The notes beneath the pieces are model-generated. The model was given only the letters and a program-made list of their open reading frames with translations, made no database searches and had not been told where the DNA came from. Both the position numbers and the translations under genes were made by a program. A stretch of DNA of 64,000 nucleotides from Adiantum capillus-veneris. Lineage: Eukaryota; Streptophyta; Polypodiopsida; Polypodiales; Pteridaceae. The DNA lies in assembly GCA_014529385.2 (NCBI GenBank), contig CM043963.1:99490412-99554411 (forward strand), read 5' to 3'. Below, one piece after another: positions 51,440 through 64,000 of the stretch (position 1 is its first letter; the number at the start of each line of letters is the position of its first letter).

Positions 51440-51940
51440 GTTACCTGCTCTGTGTGAAGTATATCTTACACTGAGAGGTAATTTAAGTAAGATAGTTAAT
51501 GATTACTTGCCTTGTGTAGAGGAGACTCACACTTGGAGGTGATTCAAGGTAGTTAAAGTTAGCGGTTATTTAAATAGTTAAATTAAGAGTTACTTGTTGT
51601 GTGTTGAACTATGTTCACACCTGGAAGTAACTTATGTTAGATTTATCTAATGATTGACTGTTATGTGTAAAGTAATACTCATGCTATAGACAATTTAGGT
51701 AGATTAAATAATAATCTCTTTCTTTGTGTAAAGTTATTCTCACACCTAGAAGAGATTTACAAAGTAGTGAATTTTGATTACTTGCCACATGTAGAGTTAC
51801 ACTCACACTTGGAGGCAATTTAGATAGGTCTTTTAAAGATATCTTGCTTTGTGTAGAGTTTACTCACACTTGGAAGTTATTGAGATAGATTAAGCAATTT
51901 ATTTATCATGATTCACGTGTAAAGTGAAAGCTCATACTTA
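51440..51940. repeat. Degenerate tandem array upstream of the hAT-like transposase
   Basis: At least seven units of about 60-85 bp, each with a form of TTGTGTAGAG, ACTCACACTTGGA and TAATTTAGATAG. Position next to the presumed element end resembles subterminal repeats that transposases bind. Confidence 0.7.
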
Positions 51941-52075
51941 AAAAATTATTTTTGGTATTTATAATTTAAGGAAGTTGAAAACGTTGATGAATAGAGTAAT
52001 GTAAATGGTATTAGAGTTTGATATTAGATGTGCATTTAGTAACTAGTTCTGTTTGAGTTTGCAGATCTGAAGAAG

Positions 52076-54221
52076 ATGGTGAAAGGATACGAGTGGAACT
52101 ACGTAGAGGAATTGGTCAGTGGGGAAGAATACATCAAAGCTGAGGTGTAAGACCTGTGGCCATAATTTTAGTGGAAATGCTCACATGATAAAAGAACATG
52201 TTTTCAAAATCCCTGGAAACGTGTTAGCTTGCAAATACCCCCTAAGAGGTATTGCTGAAAAATTTCCCGAGTGGATCGAGATGACGCTTGAGAATGATCA
52301 AAACCCTCACTCGATCCCTACTACAGGTCAAGGAACAAGTCAAGGAGGGTGCCATTCATCCTTTGATGGGAATTGTAGCTCTAATCCTAGCGGAAGCTCA
52401 ACTGCTAACATAAGCCGAAGTGAAGCATGGATTGGAGGAGAATTTGCACCAAGTGATCCTTCTTTGCAACAGGCATTTGGGAAACAATGGCTGCTTGAAT
52501 TCCATCTTAAGTGGAATCAAGCATTTGTTGCATGTGGAATTCCTTTTAATGTCATTCGAAATCCTATCTTCAAAGACGCTTTAATGAGCACGATGAAGAA
52601 GGGTTTTGTGGTTCCTGATTATAATAAGATGCGTACAAAATATTTAGATAAAGTAAAAACAACATCAGAGAATATTTTACATCGCACAACTCTTGATTTT
52701 GTGCCAGCGTATGGATGCACAATTGCTCAAGATGGTTGGACGAATTTCCAGAAGAAACCACTGATTAATGTGATGATGATTTGTCCAAGAGGTGCCATCT
52801 TTCTTGAAGTGATCGATACATCCTTGAAAGAAAAAACTACTGGATATCTTGATGATTTGTCCAAGAGGTTCCATCTTTCTTGAAGCGATCGATACATCCC
52901 TGAAAGAAAAAAACTAGTGGATATCTTGCTGGTGTTTATGAGCGTTCGATTAGAAGAGCAGGGGGACCTAAATATGTGGCAGCCATTGTCACAGATAATG
53001 CATCTAACTACAAAGCAGTTGGAAAAGCAATTGAAGCAAAGTATCCAAAGATTACATGGGTTCTATGTGCTGCTCACACTTTGAATTTGCTCTTAAAGGA
53101 CTTTGGAAAAGTTCCTTCTATTATGGAAACTCTTCTAGATGCAAACCACTTGGTGAAGTTTATAAGAGAGCATTCATTTTCTTACGCTTTGTTTAGAAAA
53201 AATTCGCTAACAAAAACTTTACAGATTTTTTGTGTGACCCGCTTTGCGACAGCATATTACATTCTCTCCACACTGCAGCAGTAAAAGCAACCCTTGTTGA
53301 AATAGTGGGCAGATAGAAGATGGGGACATTTGGCTTGATAAATATCCCAAGTATGAACCTGCTGCTTCCAAATGCTATCAGCTTGTAAACTCTCCTGTTT
53401 TTTGGAGAAATGTAGACAAAATAGTTACTATCACAGAACCTTTCACTCATCTGATACGATTAGTGGACAAAGAAGCCTCTATCTTTGGACGGGTTTACTG
53501 GTACATGCATGAAGCCACTCGCAAGTTAAAAGATAGTACATCTTATGCAGGAAAAGAGAAAGCCATGATGATGACATTTGTCAAAAGATGATGGGAGCAG
53601 TTGCATACTCCTTTACATGGAGCAGGTTTTGTCTTGGATCCCAAGTTCCAGATGCATGAGCAATCTTCAAACAATGAAGTGATCAGTGATTTCAAGAAAG
53701 TGTGTGCTCAACTATTAGGCAATATGGATGGACAGGTGGCATACACACGAAAGACGGCATACACTAGTAGACAGGGAACGTTTGGGGATCCTTGGCATAT
53801 AGATGCTATCAAGACGATGAGCGCACCAGTTTGGTGGAAAGAGTACGGTGGAGAAAAAGTGGAACTTCAACATGTGGCTATGAGAGTATTGTCTGTTGCC
53901 GCCTCAAGTGGTAGCTGTGAAAGAAACTGGTCTTCATTCGCTTTTGTGCATACTAAGAAAAAAAATAGATTAAGTCCTAAACGAGCTGCGGCCTTGGTGT
54001 ATGTCTTTTGTAACATGCGACTTATGCATAAACCTACGAAGTTAGCACACACGTGCCACATAAGAAAGCTTTGGGTGCTTCCAAACACACGAAGCAGTTG
54101 CAAATGAGCTCAACTCTAATGATGAAATGCAATGGAACCCGGAAGATATTGATCTGGAATGTTCAGATGTCAAAGAAATTGATGACATGGTGCCTGTGAT
54201 TGAGGGGACGAATGAGCTGTA
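52076..54221 (+). pseudogene. hAT-family transposase pseudogene (BED finger, DUF659-like, dimerisation domain)
   Basis: ATG at 52076 gives MVKGYEWNYVEELVSG; after a frameshift near 52118, KLRCKTCGHNFSG and MIKEHV complete a BED zinc finger (C-x2-C ... H). Then follow AYGCTIAQDGWTNFQKKPLI and, in another frame from 52976, AAIVTDNASNYKAVGKAIEA and VLCAAHTLNLLLKDFGK, the usual hAT DUF659 core. Near the end SGSCERNWSSFAFVHTKKKN is the C-terminal hAT dimerisation motif. A 76-bp tandem duplication (52775-52927), a stop near 53281, a TGA near 53590 and a frameshift near 54100 inactivate it. Size and domain order fit a hAT transposase. Confidence 0.88.
52775..52927. repeat. 76-bp tandem duplication within the hAT-like pseudogene
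   Basis: The unit starting GATGATTTGTCCAAGAGG at 52775 repeats at 52851, with an extra A in the second copy; it shifts the reading frame. Confidence 0.95.
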
Positions 54222-54289
54222 AAGTTTGTATTATATTCTCAATTAATTTTGCAATATGAAAATTATGTGGAGTTTAGCTTTACAATCCA

Positions 54290-54293
<4 letters not shown>

Positions 54294-54346
<53 letters not shown>
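54294..54346. repeat. (CT)n microsatellite
   Basis: About 26 CT units between the hAT-like pseudogene and the convergent minus-strand pseudogenes. Confidence 0.97.
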
Positions 54347-54349
<3 letters not shown>

Positions 54350-54509
54350 GTTAAAAAGAGGGCAGTAGAGAGAACATAACTTATACAATTGCAACAACAT
54401 CTGTCACGTCTATTTGTTCCAACAAACAGAGATTTACATATCAAAAAGAGGTTTAATTATTAATCTTGAGATTTAAGATACAAAAAGAGCTATGCATTGT
54501 TTGGGAGAT

Positions 54510-55282
54510 TTAATTTAAATCATGGGCTTGTTCTCCAAAGAGATCAGATACATGAAATTCTAAAGTGCCAACTGAATCACTTATGCCAGCATTGCCCATC
54601 TCTTCTTCGGGCACATGCGCATACCTTGCCTCGTACCATGCCAACTTTCTTTCTAGCTCAGCTATAGGAGCGCGCAACATGGCTGGGGTCTCTCCTTGAC
54701 TTGCCAAATCCACACCTTGGGTTGCAAACTGCTCGATAACTGTAGTTTCTTCGGGCAACTATGTGTAATCTCTCTTGTGAGGAGGGTCTTCTTGATTAGC
54801 TTCCCGTGCATGAATCTTCTCGGCTCGGCGCCCTTTCCCAACACCTCCTGTAGTGGGATGATCCTTCCAATCGACTTTGAGCCGCAATACATAGTAGCAA
54901 TAACATTGTTGCACAAAGTAATTGCCACTTGATTATTATTTGGTGTCAATCTGTACACTTGGATAAATCTTGCAAGGATATTTCGTGCGAGGATAGTGTG
55001 TTGCAGATGTGAAACCTTCAAGGGAGCAGAAGCCTTAGCATTTCCAGTGACTCGAAATAATGTGTTGCGTATGAAGTGATTCGGGCATAACTGTCTGTAT
55101 TGCCTGTAATTCAGTGGCTCCCCTTGAAGTTCTAATTCGTCTTGTTGGGTTGCAGCCAAAGCACTGAGATCTCCTTGAGCCACCCCAATCTATTCCTCTT
55201 TGTAAATTTGTTGAGCCAATGCATGATTAAGCAAAGGATCATTAGGCTACTGTGCGTTCTAGTCGGGAGCAATATCTTCCAT
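54510..55282 (-). pseudogene. Orphan pseudogene downstream of the kinase pseudogene
   Basis: ATG at 55282 gives MEDIAPD, then three in-frame TAG codons (D*N, Q*P, E*I) within 32 codons, then AQGDLSALAATQQDELELQG, HFIRNTLFRVTGNAKASA, NNQVAITLCNNVIATMYCGS and, after a frameshift near 54755, LPEETTVIEQFATQG to SDLFGEQAHDLN. No family is recognised. All three early stops would be Gln if TAG were CAG. It may be separate, or a 3' exon group of the kinase-like gene. Confidence 0.55.
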
Positions 55283-55475
55283 AACTGAAATGCAAAATAA
55301 TAAACTTTAGCGAGACAAGTTTTAGCACTTGAAAAAGAGAGACGGTTTAAAGAATTGAGCAATCTAACTTGAAATACTTTAAAACTTCAACTTGAAGAAC
55401 TTTAAAAACATTGTTCACGTGACACCACACATTGCACACGTAACACCATTAATGCCAAAAAAGTTGATTACTTGT

Positions 55476-56793
55476 TTAATCATCAATAGGTCTCAAGCCA
55501 GATTCGGTTACAATATGATAGCCAACATTATGGCTTCCATTCAAACAAAGGCTTGAATCCCATATCTTAGATCTATCTAATGGTTTGGGAGATTTTCCAC
55601 TAGCAAGATGTTTGATTACATTGCGCAAAAATTCACGCTTGAGAACTTCAGCGGGCTCAAAAATACATGCAAGCAAGCGCCTAAGAATATAGGAGAGACT
55701 ATATATATCAGATTCCTTGGTGAATGGAGGAGGATTGCTGCTGATATTTTCAGGGGCAATCCATGGATAATCTCGCTCAAATTGAGCTCTACATTGAGGG
55801 GTGAGATTTGGCAGCTTGGGAAATGTAGCCAAAGTGTTTGATGGTGTACTTTGTCCCCAGTCCGCAATGCCAGCATACACTCCTTGCTCACCAAAATGGA
55901 GTAGAATATTTCTAGTGTGTAGATCATTGTGAATAAACTCGTGACTATGCACGGATTTAATCCTCTGTAGAAGAGCATTGCATATTGGCAAAATGTTTTC
56001 TGTGAACTGCTGTATAGTTCTAGATGTGTGTTGGAGCTCTCTGATTGCAGGCTTGCTTCCATCATGATGACATGCTTGAATCCACTACTCGAGGTGACCT
56101 CCATTCCAAAGCTTGAAGATCAACATAGGTCTTTTGCTATACCGAACAAGAGCACGGGGCAATATCATGCCACAATGCTGAACAGTTGTATATCTTCGCC
56201 GCATAGACGGGATCTTTGAAGAGAGGATGAGCCATTGATACTTGTTTCACATTTGCAAAACATCCTTCACCTAATTGGGGTGCTTGCAAGTGAAATATGG
56301 AATGCTCCCCAAGTAAGTGTAGGACAGGAAGACACATCGTATCATCCAGGTTTACAGCAGACGACTGAGCACCCGATAAAGGAGGTACATCCTCTTCTGT
56401 CCTAGGACGTTTTGAAGAGCCTTCGATCTTATATTCGCTCTTCAATTCTGAATGTAGCTGTGCTACAAGCTGCATTTGCTCTTTGATTCCAGGTTTGGTT
56501 TTGATTTCTGGATGAACCATACTTTCAAAACTTCTCGTGATCTGGCCTAATAATTGCTTTATTGTGTTATGCATCACTCCATTAGTGCGTAGAGCTGGGT
56601 CAAACAAAACTGGGAATGCACTGCACAGCTTCAGCCAACAATGTTTCACAAGTTCAATCACAAAATCATCAAACTTTGCTTGCAGTGGATCAAATGCTCG
56701 TCGCAAATGATCGTCTGAAGCTCCATAGAGAGACAAAATAAGAGCATCACTAATAATTTTGCGATGCTGATGCGTTAACTTTGTCTCTACCAT
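55476..56793 (-). pseudogene. Protein-kinase-like pseudogene inside the transposon insertion
   Basis: ATG at 56793 (MVETKLTHQHRKIISDALIL) begins an N-terminal region of about 160 residues, then the kinase fold: glycine loop LGEGCFANVKQV, Lys in VYAAKIY, a frameshift near 56180, a TAG at about 56090 in GGHLE*W, catalytic loop FIHNDLHTRNILL (HND in place of HRD, with the Asn), metal-binding ADWGQS (DWG in place of DFG), WIAPENI (APE), SDIYSLSYIL. It ends GLRPIDD at 55491 and beyond. A kinase transfers phosphate to Ser/Thr/Tyr; HND/DWG departures are unusual. Two lesions show decay. Its placement in the same insertion as a hAT-like transposase suggests cargo, not proven. Confidence 0.8.
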
Positions 56794-56999
56794 GACTGAA
56801 GCCTGAAAATACATGAAGGAAATATAAGTAAGGTAAATCTAGAATAGATAAAAATTTGACATATATGATTGTTAATAAATCTAAACAAAAAAATTTCATG
56901 GCCAATAATAACCTCCAGTAATGAAAGATCTAAACATTTCATGCATCATAATAACAATAGTAATGAAAGACGCGATGGTTAAATCATTCAGGATTGAAG

Positions 57000-57960
57000 A
57001 ATGTATAATATATATCTTCTCCTTGCAGTGCGACACATGGTCAGCAGCAACCAAAGACGAAGAATTCATTAAATCCAATCTCCTTGCAGTGTGACGCAAT
57101 GGTCAGCAACAACCAAGAACGATGGATTTAAAAACTCGAAACCTATCCCTGTAGTGTGACATGATGGTCAGCAACAACCAGATACGAGGAAGATATTGAA
57201 TCCAATCTCCTTGTAGTGCGACGCGATGGTCAGCAACAACCAAGAACGATGGATTTAAAAATCCTAAACCTCTCCCTACAGGGCGACACGATGGTCAGCA
57301 ACAACCAGAGACGAGGAATCTATTGAATCCAATCTCCTTGGAGTGCGACACGATGGTCAACAGCAACCAAGGATGATGGATTTAAAAACTCAAAACCTCT
57401 CCCTACAATGCGACACGGTGGTCAGCAACAACCAGAGACGAGGAAGTTATTGAATCCAATCTCCTTGTAGTGCGACGCGATGGTCAGTAACAACCAAGAA
57501 CGATGGATATAAAAATCTAAACCTCTCTCTGCAGTGCGACACAATGGTCAGCAACAACTAGAGACGAGGAATCTATTGAATCCAATTTCCTTGGAGTGTG
57601 ACACGATGGTCAGCAGCAACCAAGGACGATGGATTTGACAACCCTAAACCTCTCCCAACAGTGCGACACGGTGATCATCAACAACCAAAGACGAGGAATC
57701 TATTTTTTTAAAATCCAATCTTCCAATAGTGCGATGCAATGGTCAGCAATAACTAGGAAGAAAAGATGCATGATAGCTAACTCCTCCCTGTAGTGCGACT
57801 CGGTGGTCAGCAACAACCAGGGACGAAAAGTCTAATTGTACAACCTAAGCTACTTCCTGAAGTGCGACACGGTGGTCAGCAACAGTCAAGGACAAAGCGT
57901 CTAAAGTCTAACCCCCCTTGCAGTGTGTCACGAGGATCAACACAGCCAAGGACAGGTGTC
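57000..57960. repeat. Higher-order tandem array, about 60-bp units in 120-bp pairs
   Basis: Roughly 15 units share GTGCGACACGATGGTCAGCAACAACCA. Two unit types alternate: one with GAACGATGGATTTAAAAA, one with GAGACGAGGAATCTATTGAA, so the period is best seen as about 120 bp. Units decay towards 57960. It lies at the end of the insertion opposite the 51.4-kb array. Confidence 0.92.
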
Positions 57961-58239
57961 TAAACCTACAAACTAACATTGAGGTGTGAGCAAAGCTCCA
58001 CAGCAACAGCGCTAGCAAAAAACAAAATACAAACTAACATTGAGGTGCGATCCACAACAACAGTGTTAACAAATTAACTGCAAAAAAAAAACACTAAAAG
58101 AAAATTTACCTACTTTGTGGCTCGCTCTGGATGTGTTGTGCTCGCTATCTACTGCTCTCTAAAGCTCTAGCAAGTGTCTCTATCTCTAGCAATTACTATC
58201 GCAACAGTTCGTTCGAACTGCCGCGGTGCCTCTTTTTTT

Positions 58240-58407
58240 ATAAGTATAAATATATTTCAAAGAGGGAGGGAGGGATGGATTTCCCATGGCTTGTTGAAGC
58301 CTAGAAAGAAGATACTTAGCAAGCATCGGGGCATCATTAGTAGCTTGTTCATTAGCAAAATCAAAGTTATCAACTTTCATTTCACTCTCTTTACTATTGT
58401 CAGCCAT
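58240..58407 (-). pseudogene. Gag N-terminus of the chromovirus
   Basis: ATG at 58407 gives MADNSKESEMKVDNFDFANE and MLAKYLLSRLQQAMGNPSLP, then runs into AT-rich sequence where the insertion begins. The continuation is at 51092. It lies 0.4 kb inside the 5' LTR, as expected. Confidence 0.6.
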
Positions 58408-58825
58408 TCTAACAACTTTTAGGTGTAAACTTTTAGGTGTAAACTTTTAAGGTTTACTTTGGCACTTCAAGCCTTAGTTGCTACTCCTCTTTACCCCTTT
58501 AGAAAAAGCACTCAAGCTACTGAACCCATGGCTCAAATACCATTAATTGCAAGGAATAGAAGAGGGTCATTCAACACCAAAACAGCACCGGCTCTTGTTA
58601 AGCTTCTGCTAGCTCAATAGTGGTTAAGCCGTAGGCAAAAGCCCCGTAGGACTCCACTATTAAGAACATAGCTCTCAACGGTGATGCCCCACTAACTGCA
58701 CAAAGGCAGGCGCACTACAAGGCTGAAAAATCCCTATTCTACTTACTCACATGCAATTAATAGTACCAACCATTCATAGCGAGCTTGAGGACCTCCCTTC
58801 TTGAGCAAGAAAAGAGAAACCTTGT

Positions 58826-58837
58826 GCTCTAATACCA
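58826..58837 (-). other. Primer-binding site, initiator-Met tRNA type
   Basis: Minus strand TGGTATTAGAGC differs by one base from the plant retrotransposon primer site TGGTATCAGAGC, and lies one base inside the LTR end (CA at 58840-58839). Confidence 0.8.
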
Positions 58838-58838
58838 A

Positions 58839-59962
58839 TGAAAATTTAATGGTCTAGTAACTTATGTGTAGCAGAAAATAGCATGAACATAGTGAGCATA
58901 GTGAGAATTTCATTATAATAGATTCCTAGTGAGAATAACAAGAGTGCTTGGGTGGAGAGAGCAACAAAACGTATAACACCTAGTTAGATAGCATGAACAA
59001 TACTTCAAAAGAGAGAGAAATTAAGCAATTGACAATAGTTGAGGACCGGATTTGCATGGAGCCGGTCCCCCCTCCAAAAGGCTTTGTATTATGGTTTCTC
59101 CCATCAAGAGAGACATTTTACAATACAATTCTTTGTGTTCCTTTAATACTAGCTAGTGCAATGGAGATGGAAACTTCATGCACTAAGCAATCTTTGTGTT
59201 CCTTCAATACTAGCTAGTGCAATGAAGATGGAAACTTCATGCACTAAGAAAAACACTTATCAAACACAACATCAATTCCCTCACGGCCACAGACCCAAGA
59301 CCTCACACACCTTCGAAGGTGGTGAGAGCTAGCGGGCTATGAGAGTAGATTGAGAGGAAGAAGGAGTATTCTTACGAGAAAGATGTACATGTCCTCACAT
59401 AATCACTCATGTTAGCATAGCGTTAGCATAGTAATTAGCATGGTACAGGAGATGATCATGCATTGAATCTTGGCTCTTGGTTGGATTTGCATCACAAAGC
59501 CAAGAGTTGTTGGTGTAGGCCCCCCTTCTCACAAGCTTGGAGTAGGTGGTAAGCTTTCCATTAAAGCTTGAGAAGGAGAGAGAGAGTCTTCTTGATTCAC
59601 ACATGAGATTGTGTGATTGTGTGTGTGATAATGCCTTGCAAAAATCACCCCCCCCCCCCCCCCCCCCTCTCTCTTGGTCGACCCCTCTTGCTATTTGCTC
59701 ATGATCACACCTCATTGGACCAAGAGAGAGGGGGGGGGGGGGGGGGGGGGTGATTTTTGCAAGGAGATGATCATGCATTGAATCTTGGCTCTTGGTTGGA
59801 TTTGCATCACAAAGCCAAGAGTTGTTGGTGTAGGCCCCCCTTCTCACAAGCTTGGAGTAGGTGGTAAGCTTTCCATTAAAGCTTGAGAAGGAGAGAGAGA
59901 GTCTTCTTGATTCACACATGAGATTGTGTGATTGTGTGTGTGATAATGCCTTGCAAAAATCA

Positions 59963-59993
<31 letters not shown>

Positions 59994-60425
59994 TCTCTTG
60001 GTCGACCCCTCTTGCTATTTTCTCATGATCACACCTCATTGGACCTCCCCAAGCCTAGCCAATGGAAATTAAGCAGCATAAGTGATAGTCTTCTGACATG
60101 TGTCCCCCTTTCCCCTTTTGTGAGAGATTAGGTAATTACTTAATTCAATTAAACTCTCATTGGACCCCTTTGCCTCCTGGTCAATAGGAATTAGGCTGCT
60201 GAATGCTCATAGGACACCTTGGGAGGCTGTCCAATAGTCTTCTAGAGAGCTTAATTATTATTGGTTCTTTTATTAAGTGTTTTTAGATTAATTAAACTAG
60301 ATTTACTCTAGAATGATTCTCATTGGTCCACCTCCAAGGCCATCCAATAGGAATTGAGTACACCTTGTGGGCATCTATGCTAGGGAGCTGACATGTATCC
60401 CTCATTCCCTTTGTGTAAAGGGAGC

Positions 60426-60476
<51 letters not shown>

Positions 60477-60876
60477 TGTGTGTGAGTGTGTGTGTGAGTT
60501 TATCTCTCATCTCCTACTTCTAGGGCTCGCACCCTCCTATGTAGGGATGGTTGAAGACTTTTGGGACACACACCAAGCATCCAATTTCCCTAGGCTTTTG
60601 ACCTTTGGACACAACCTTTGAATTTTCAAACCTTAGCATTTTGGAAGTCTTAATGGGCTGAACCCTAAGGTCTTTGGAGCCCATTGTTGCACATAGCTCT
60701 TTTGCAGATGGCCACCCATTTGGATCCCTATTTTCCCTCTTTTCGATCCCTACTGTGGGCGGTCTGCTAACTTAACCAATATTCTAGCTTTTTCTCCCCT
60801 GGCACTTTCCCATATTAAATGATCACTTTAACATGAGAAAATCATTTAGGAGAATTAGATATTGATTATTATGAAA
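58839..60876 (-). repeat. 5' LTR of the chromovirus
   Basis: About 2.0 kb, bounded by TG at 58839 (plus sense) and by the end of similarity with the other LTR near 60874. It holds the 314-bp duplication (59447-60075) and a (GT)n run (60427-60500). Frames in it, including the 59407-60039 minus frame, are repeat products. Confidence 0.75.
59447..60075. repeat. 314-bp direct duplication with poly-C/poly-G fold-back between copies
   Basis: Both copies start AGGAGATGATCATGCATTGA (59447, 59761) and reach the poly-C run and CTCTCTCTTGGTCGACCCCT. Between them, CCAAGAGAGAG plus poly-G plus GTGATTTTTGCAAGG is the reverse complement of the end of copy 1, so copy 1's end and the junction form an inverted repeat around about 50 bp. 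Confidence 0.9.
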
Positions 60877-61006
60877 ACTCCACACAAGATCCACATCAAT
60901 GATGGTTTCAATATGCAAAACAGGACCATTTACAAAGACACTCTAGGTCGCACACCCTCGAAGAGCACAAAGAAAGAATCAACACCCCTCCTTCTTTGCA
61001 CAAACA
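60877..61006. repeat. LTR fragment (type Y), middle part
   Basis: Matches 1505-1636 from CCACACAAGAT to CTTCTTTGCACAAACA. It is the continuation of 46301-46600 beyond the chromovirus and resumes at 63526. Confidence 0.75.
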
Positions 61007-63525
<2,519 letters not shown>

Positions 63526-64000
63526 AAATCTCAACTCCATAGCCGCACCTCAACTCTACACAACCCGGCTCGACGCTCAATAGTGGAGAAAAATGGCCCC
63601 AAAAACCAAACAGGACAAAAAGCCCTTGAAATGGCATGCGAACCACCCTTTATAGAGGCTTTCAAAAAGCTTGAAAAAACAAAAGAATTGGTATTTTCTA
63701 GCTCCTGCAAGCAACTGGAGCCTCATTTTGTATTTTTTGTGCATTGACTACCACTTGGCATTCCTAATTTAGAACATCCTACATGCGGACACTTGGCCAA
63801 TTTTACATTTGCCACCTTTGTGAAATGCCCTTAGGCCTCAGCATCTTGCTCTCCCCTTAGCGCATGAACCACCACTTGAGGGGAGCAATGACGGCGCCAT
63901 CGTCACTCACCCTCTCTCTCTCTCTTTAAAAATGTTGCCCACAGGCGTGTGTGAACCAGCCCTGAACAGAGGGCCATATCAGCATGTCAAACCAACGCCA
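63526..64000. repeat. LTR fragment (type Y), right part, running off the window
   Basis: Matches 1640-2105 closely, e.g. AGCCGCACCTCA, GGCACTCCTAATTTAGAACA-like and ACCACTTGAGGGGAGCAATG words. Only shadow frames are present. Confidence 0.8.

Larger units (their letters stand above)
51093..58255. mobile_element. Insertion in the chromovirus gag: hAT-like transposase plus kinase pseudogene
   Basis: Gag is split between 58.25 kb (N-terminus) and 51.09 kb (rest), so the 7.16 kb between came in as one or more insertions. Inside: a degenerate tandem array (51440-51940), a BED/hAT transposase pseudogene (+), a (CT)n run (54294-54346), two minus-strand pseudogenes, and a higher-order tandem array (57000-57960). 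I could not find convincing terminal inverted repeats or an 8-bp duplication, so the ends are approximate and a single element is not proven. Confidence 0.6.
46601..60876 (-). mobile_element. Decayed chromodomain Ty3/gypsy retrotransposon, nested
   Basis: Read on the minus strand: LTR 60876-58839, primer site 58837, gag start, insertion at about 58.25-51.09 kb, then gag, protease, reverse transcriptase/RNase H, integrase and chromodomain, polypurine-like tract and a truncated LTR (46798-46601). The two LTRs match over the last 200 bp, including the TTTGGATCCCTATTTT and AGGAGAATTAGATATTGATT words. It lies inside a type Y LTR (46301-46600 and 60877 on). All coding parts are broken. Confidence 0.85.

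Noticed and set aside
57000-57960. Regular repeats with variable-looking intervals, CRISPR-like at first glance
   Set aside because: The intervals are themselves repeated, units decay, and the setting is a plant transposon; it is a higher-order tandem array.
59407-60039. 210-codon minus-strand frame
   Set aside because: It repeats the same about 100 residues because of the 314-bp DNA duplication, lies in an LTR, and includes poly-Gly from poly-C.

Overview
The window looks like nuclear DNA from a land plant with a large, repeat-filled genome. The evidence is a chromodomain Ty3/gypsy retrotransposon with an initiator-Met-type primer site, a processed copy of a plant-like 60S ribosomal protein L7a, short GT-AG introns, and very abundant (GA)n/(CT)n microsatellites. 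A fern or other non-seed plant is possible, but that is a guess. I found no ordinary single-copy host gene. Almost everything is transposable elements nested in other elements.

Layout. 1-7507: a dispersed repeat, then LTRs and a decayed gag-only LTR element on the minus strand. 7508-13734: sparse sequence with an L7a processed pseudogene (10382-11094), a LINE reverse transcriptase remnant (11820-12230) and a 205-bp tandem duplication. 13735-17914: a second gag-only element, minus strand. 17915-21277: AT-rich sequence with an LTR-like promoter carrying heat-shock-element motifs and a gag scrap. 21278-42073: a plus-strand LTR-internal-LTR-internal-LTR array of the gag-only family, interrupted at 24654-36245 by an 11.6-kb DNA transposon. 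42074-46600: LTR fragments, GA/G-rich repeats and a second copy of the opening repeat. 46601-60876: a large decayed chromovirus (minus strand), itself interrupted at about 51.09-58.25 kb by an insertion holding a hAT-like transposase pseudogene and a protein-kinase pseudogene. 60877-64000: an LTR fragment split by a 2.5-kb microsatellite-rich insertion.

The most important object is the 11.6-kb transposon. It has 33-bp terminal inverted repeats (31 of 33 matching). A related uninterrupted copy of the target at 14.5 kb shows the insertion point to the base, and no target-site duplication is visible. It carries intact, spliceable genes in two convergent pairs: a large candidate DDE-type transposase (24947-27722, +) against an orphan protein (30261-27750, -); and a histone H3-like protein joined to a Ulp1/C48-type SUMO-protease-like domain (31490-33611, +), probably spliced on to an FCP1-like HAD phosphatase domain (33710-34271, +), against another orphan (35655-34472, -). 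The two inner promoters face away from each other across about 1.2 kb of microsatellites. Four palindromic motifs, each exactly 59 bp, sit in or beside that interval.

A transposon coding for its own H3 variant, a SUMO-protease-like domain and a CTD-phosphatase-like domain suggests that it manipulates host chromatin, SUMO pathways or transcription, but that function is inference. Its open genes stand out against the surrounding elements, where nonsense codons are often TAG at positions expected to be CAG, the pattern expected from cytosine deamination in methylated CHG sites.
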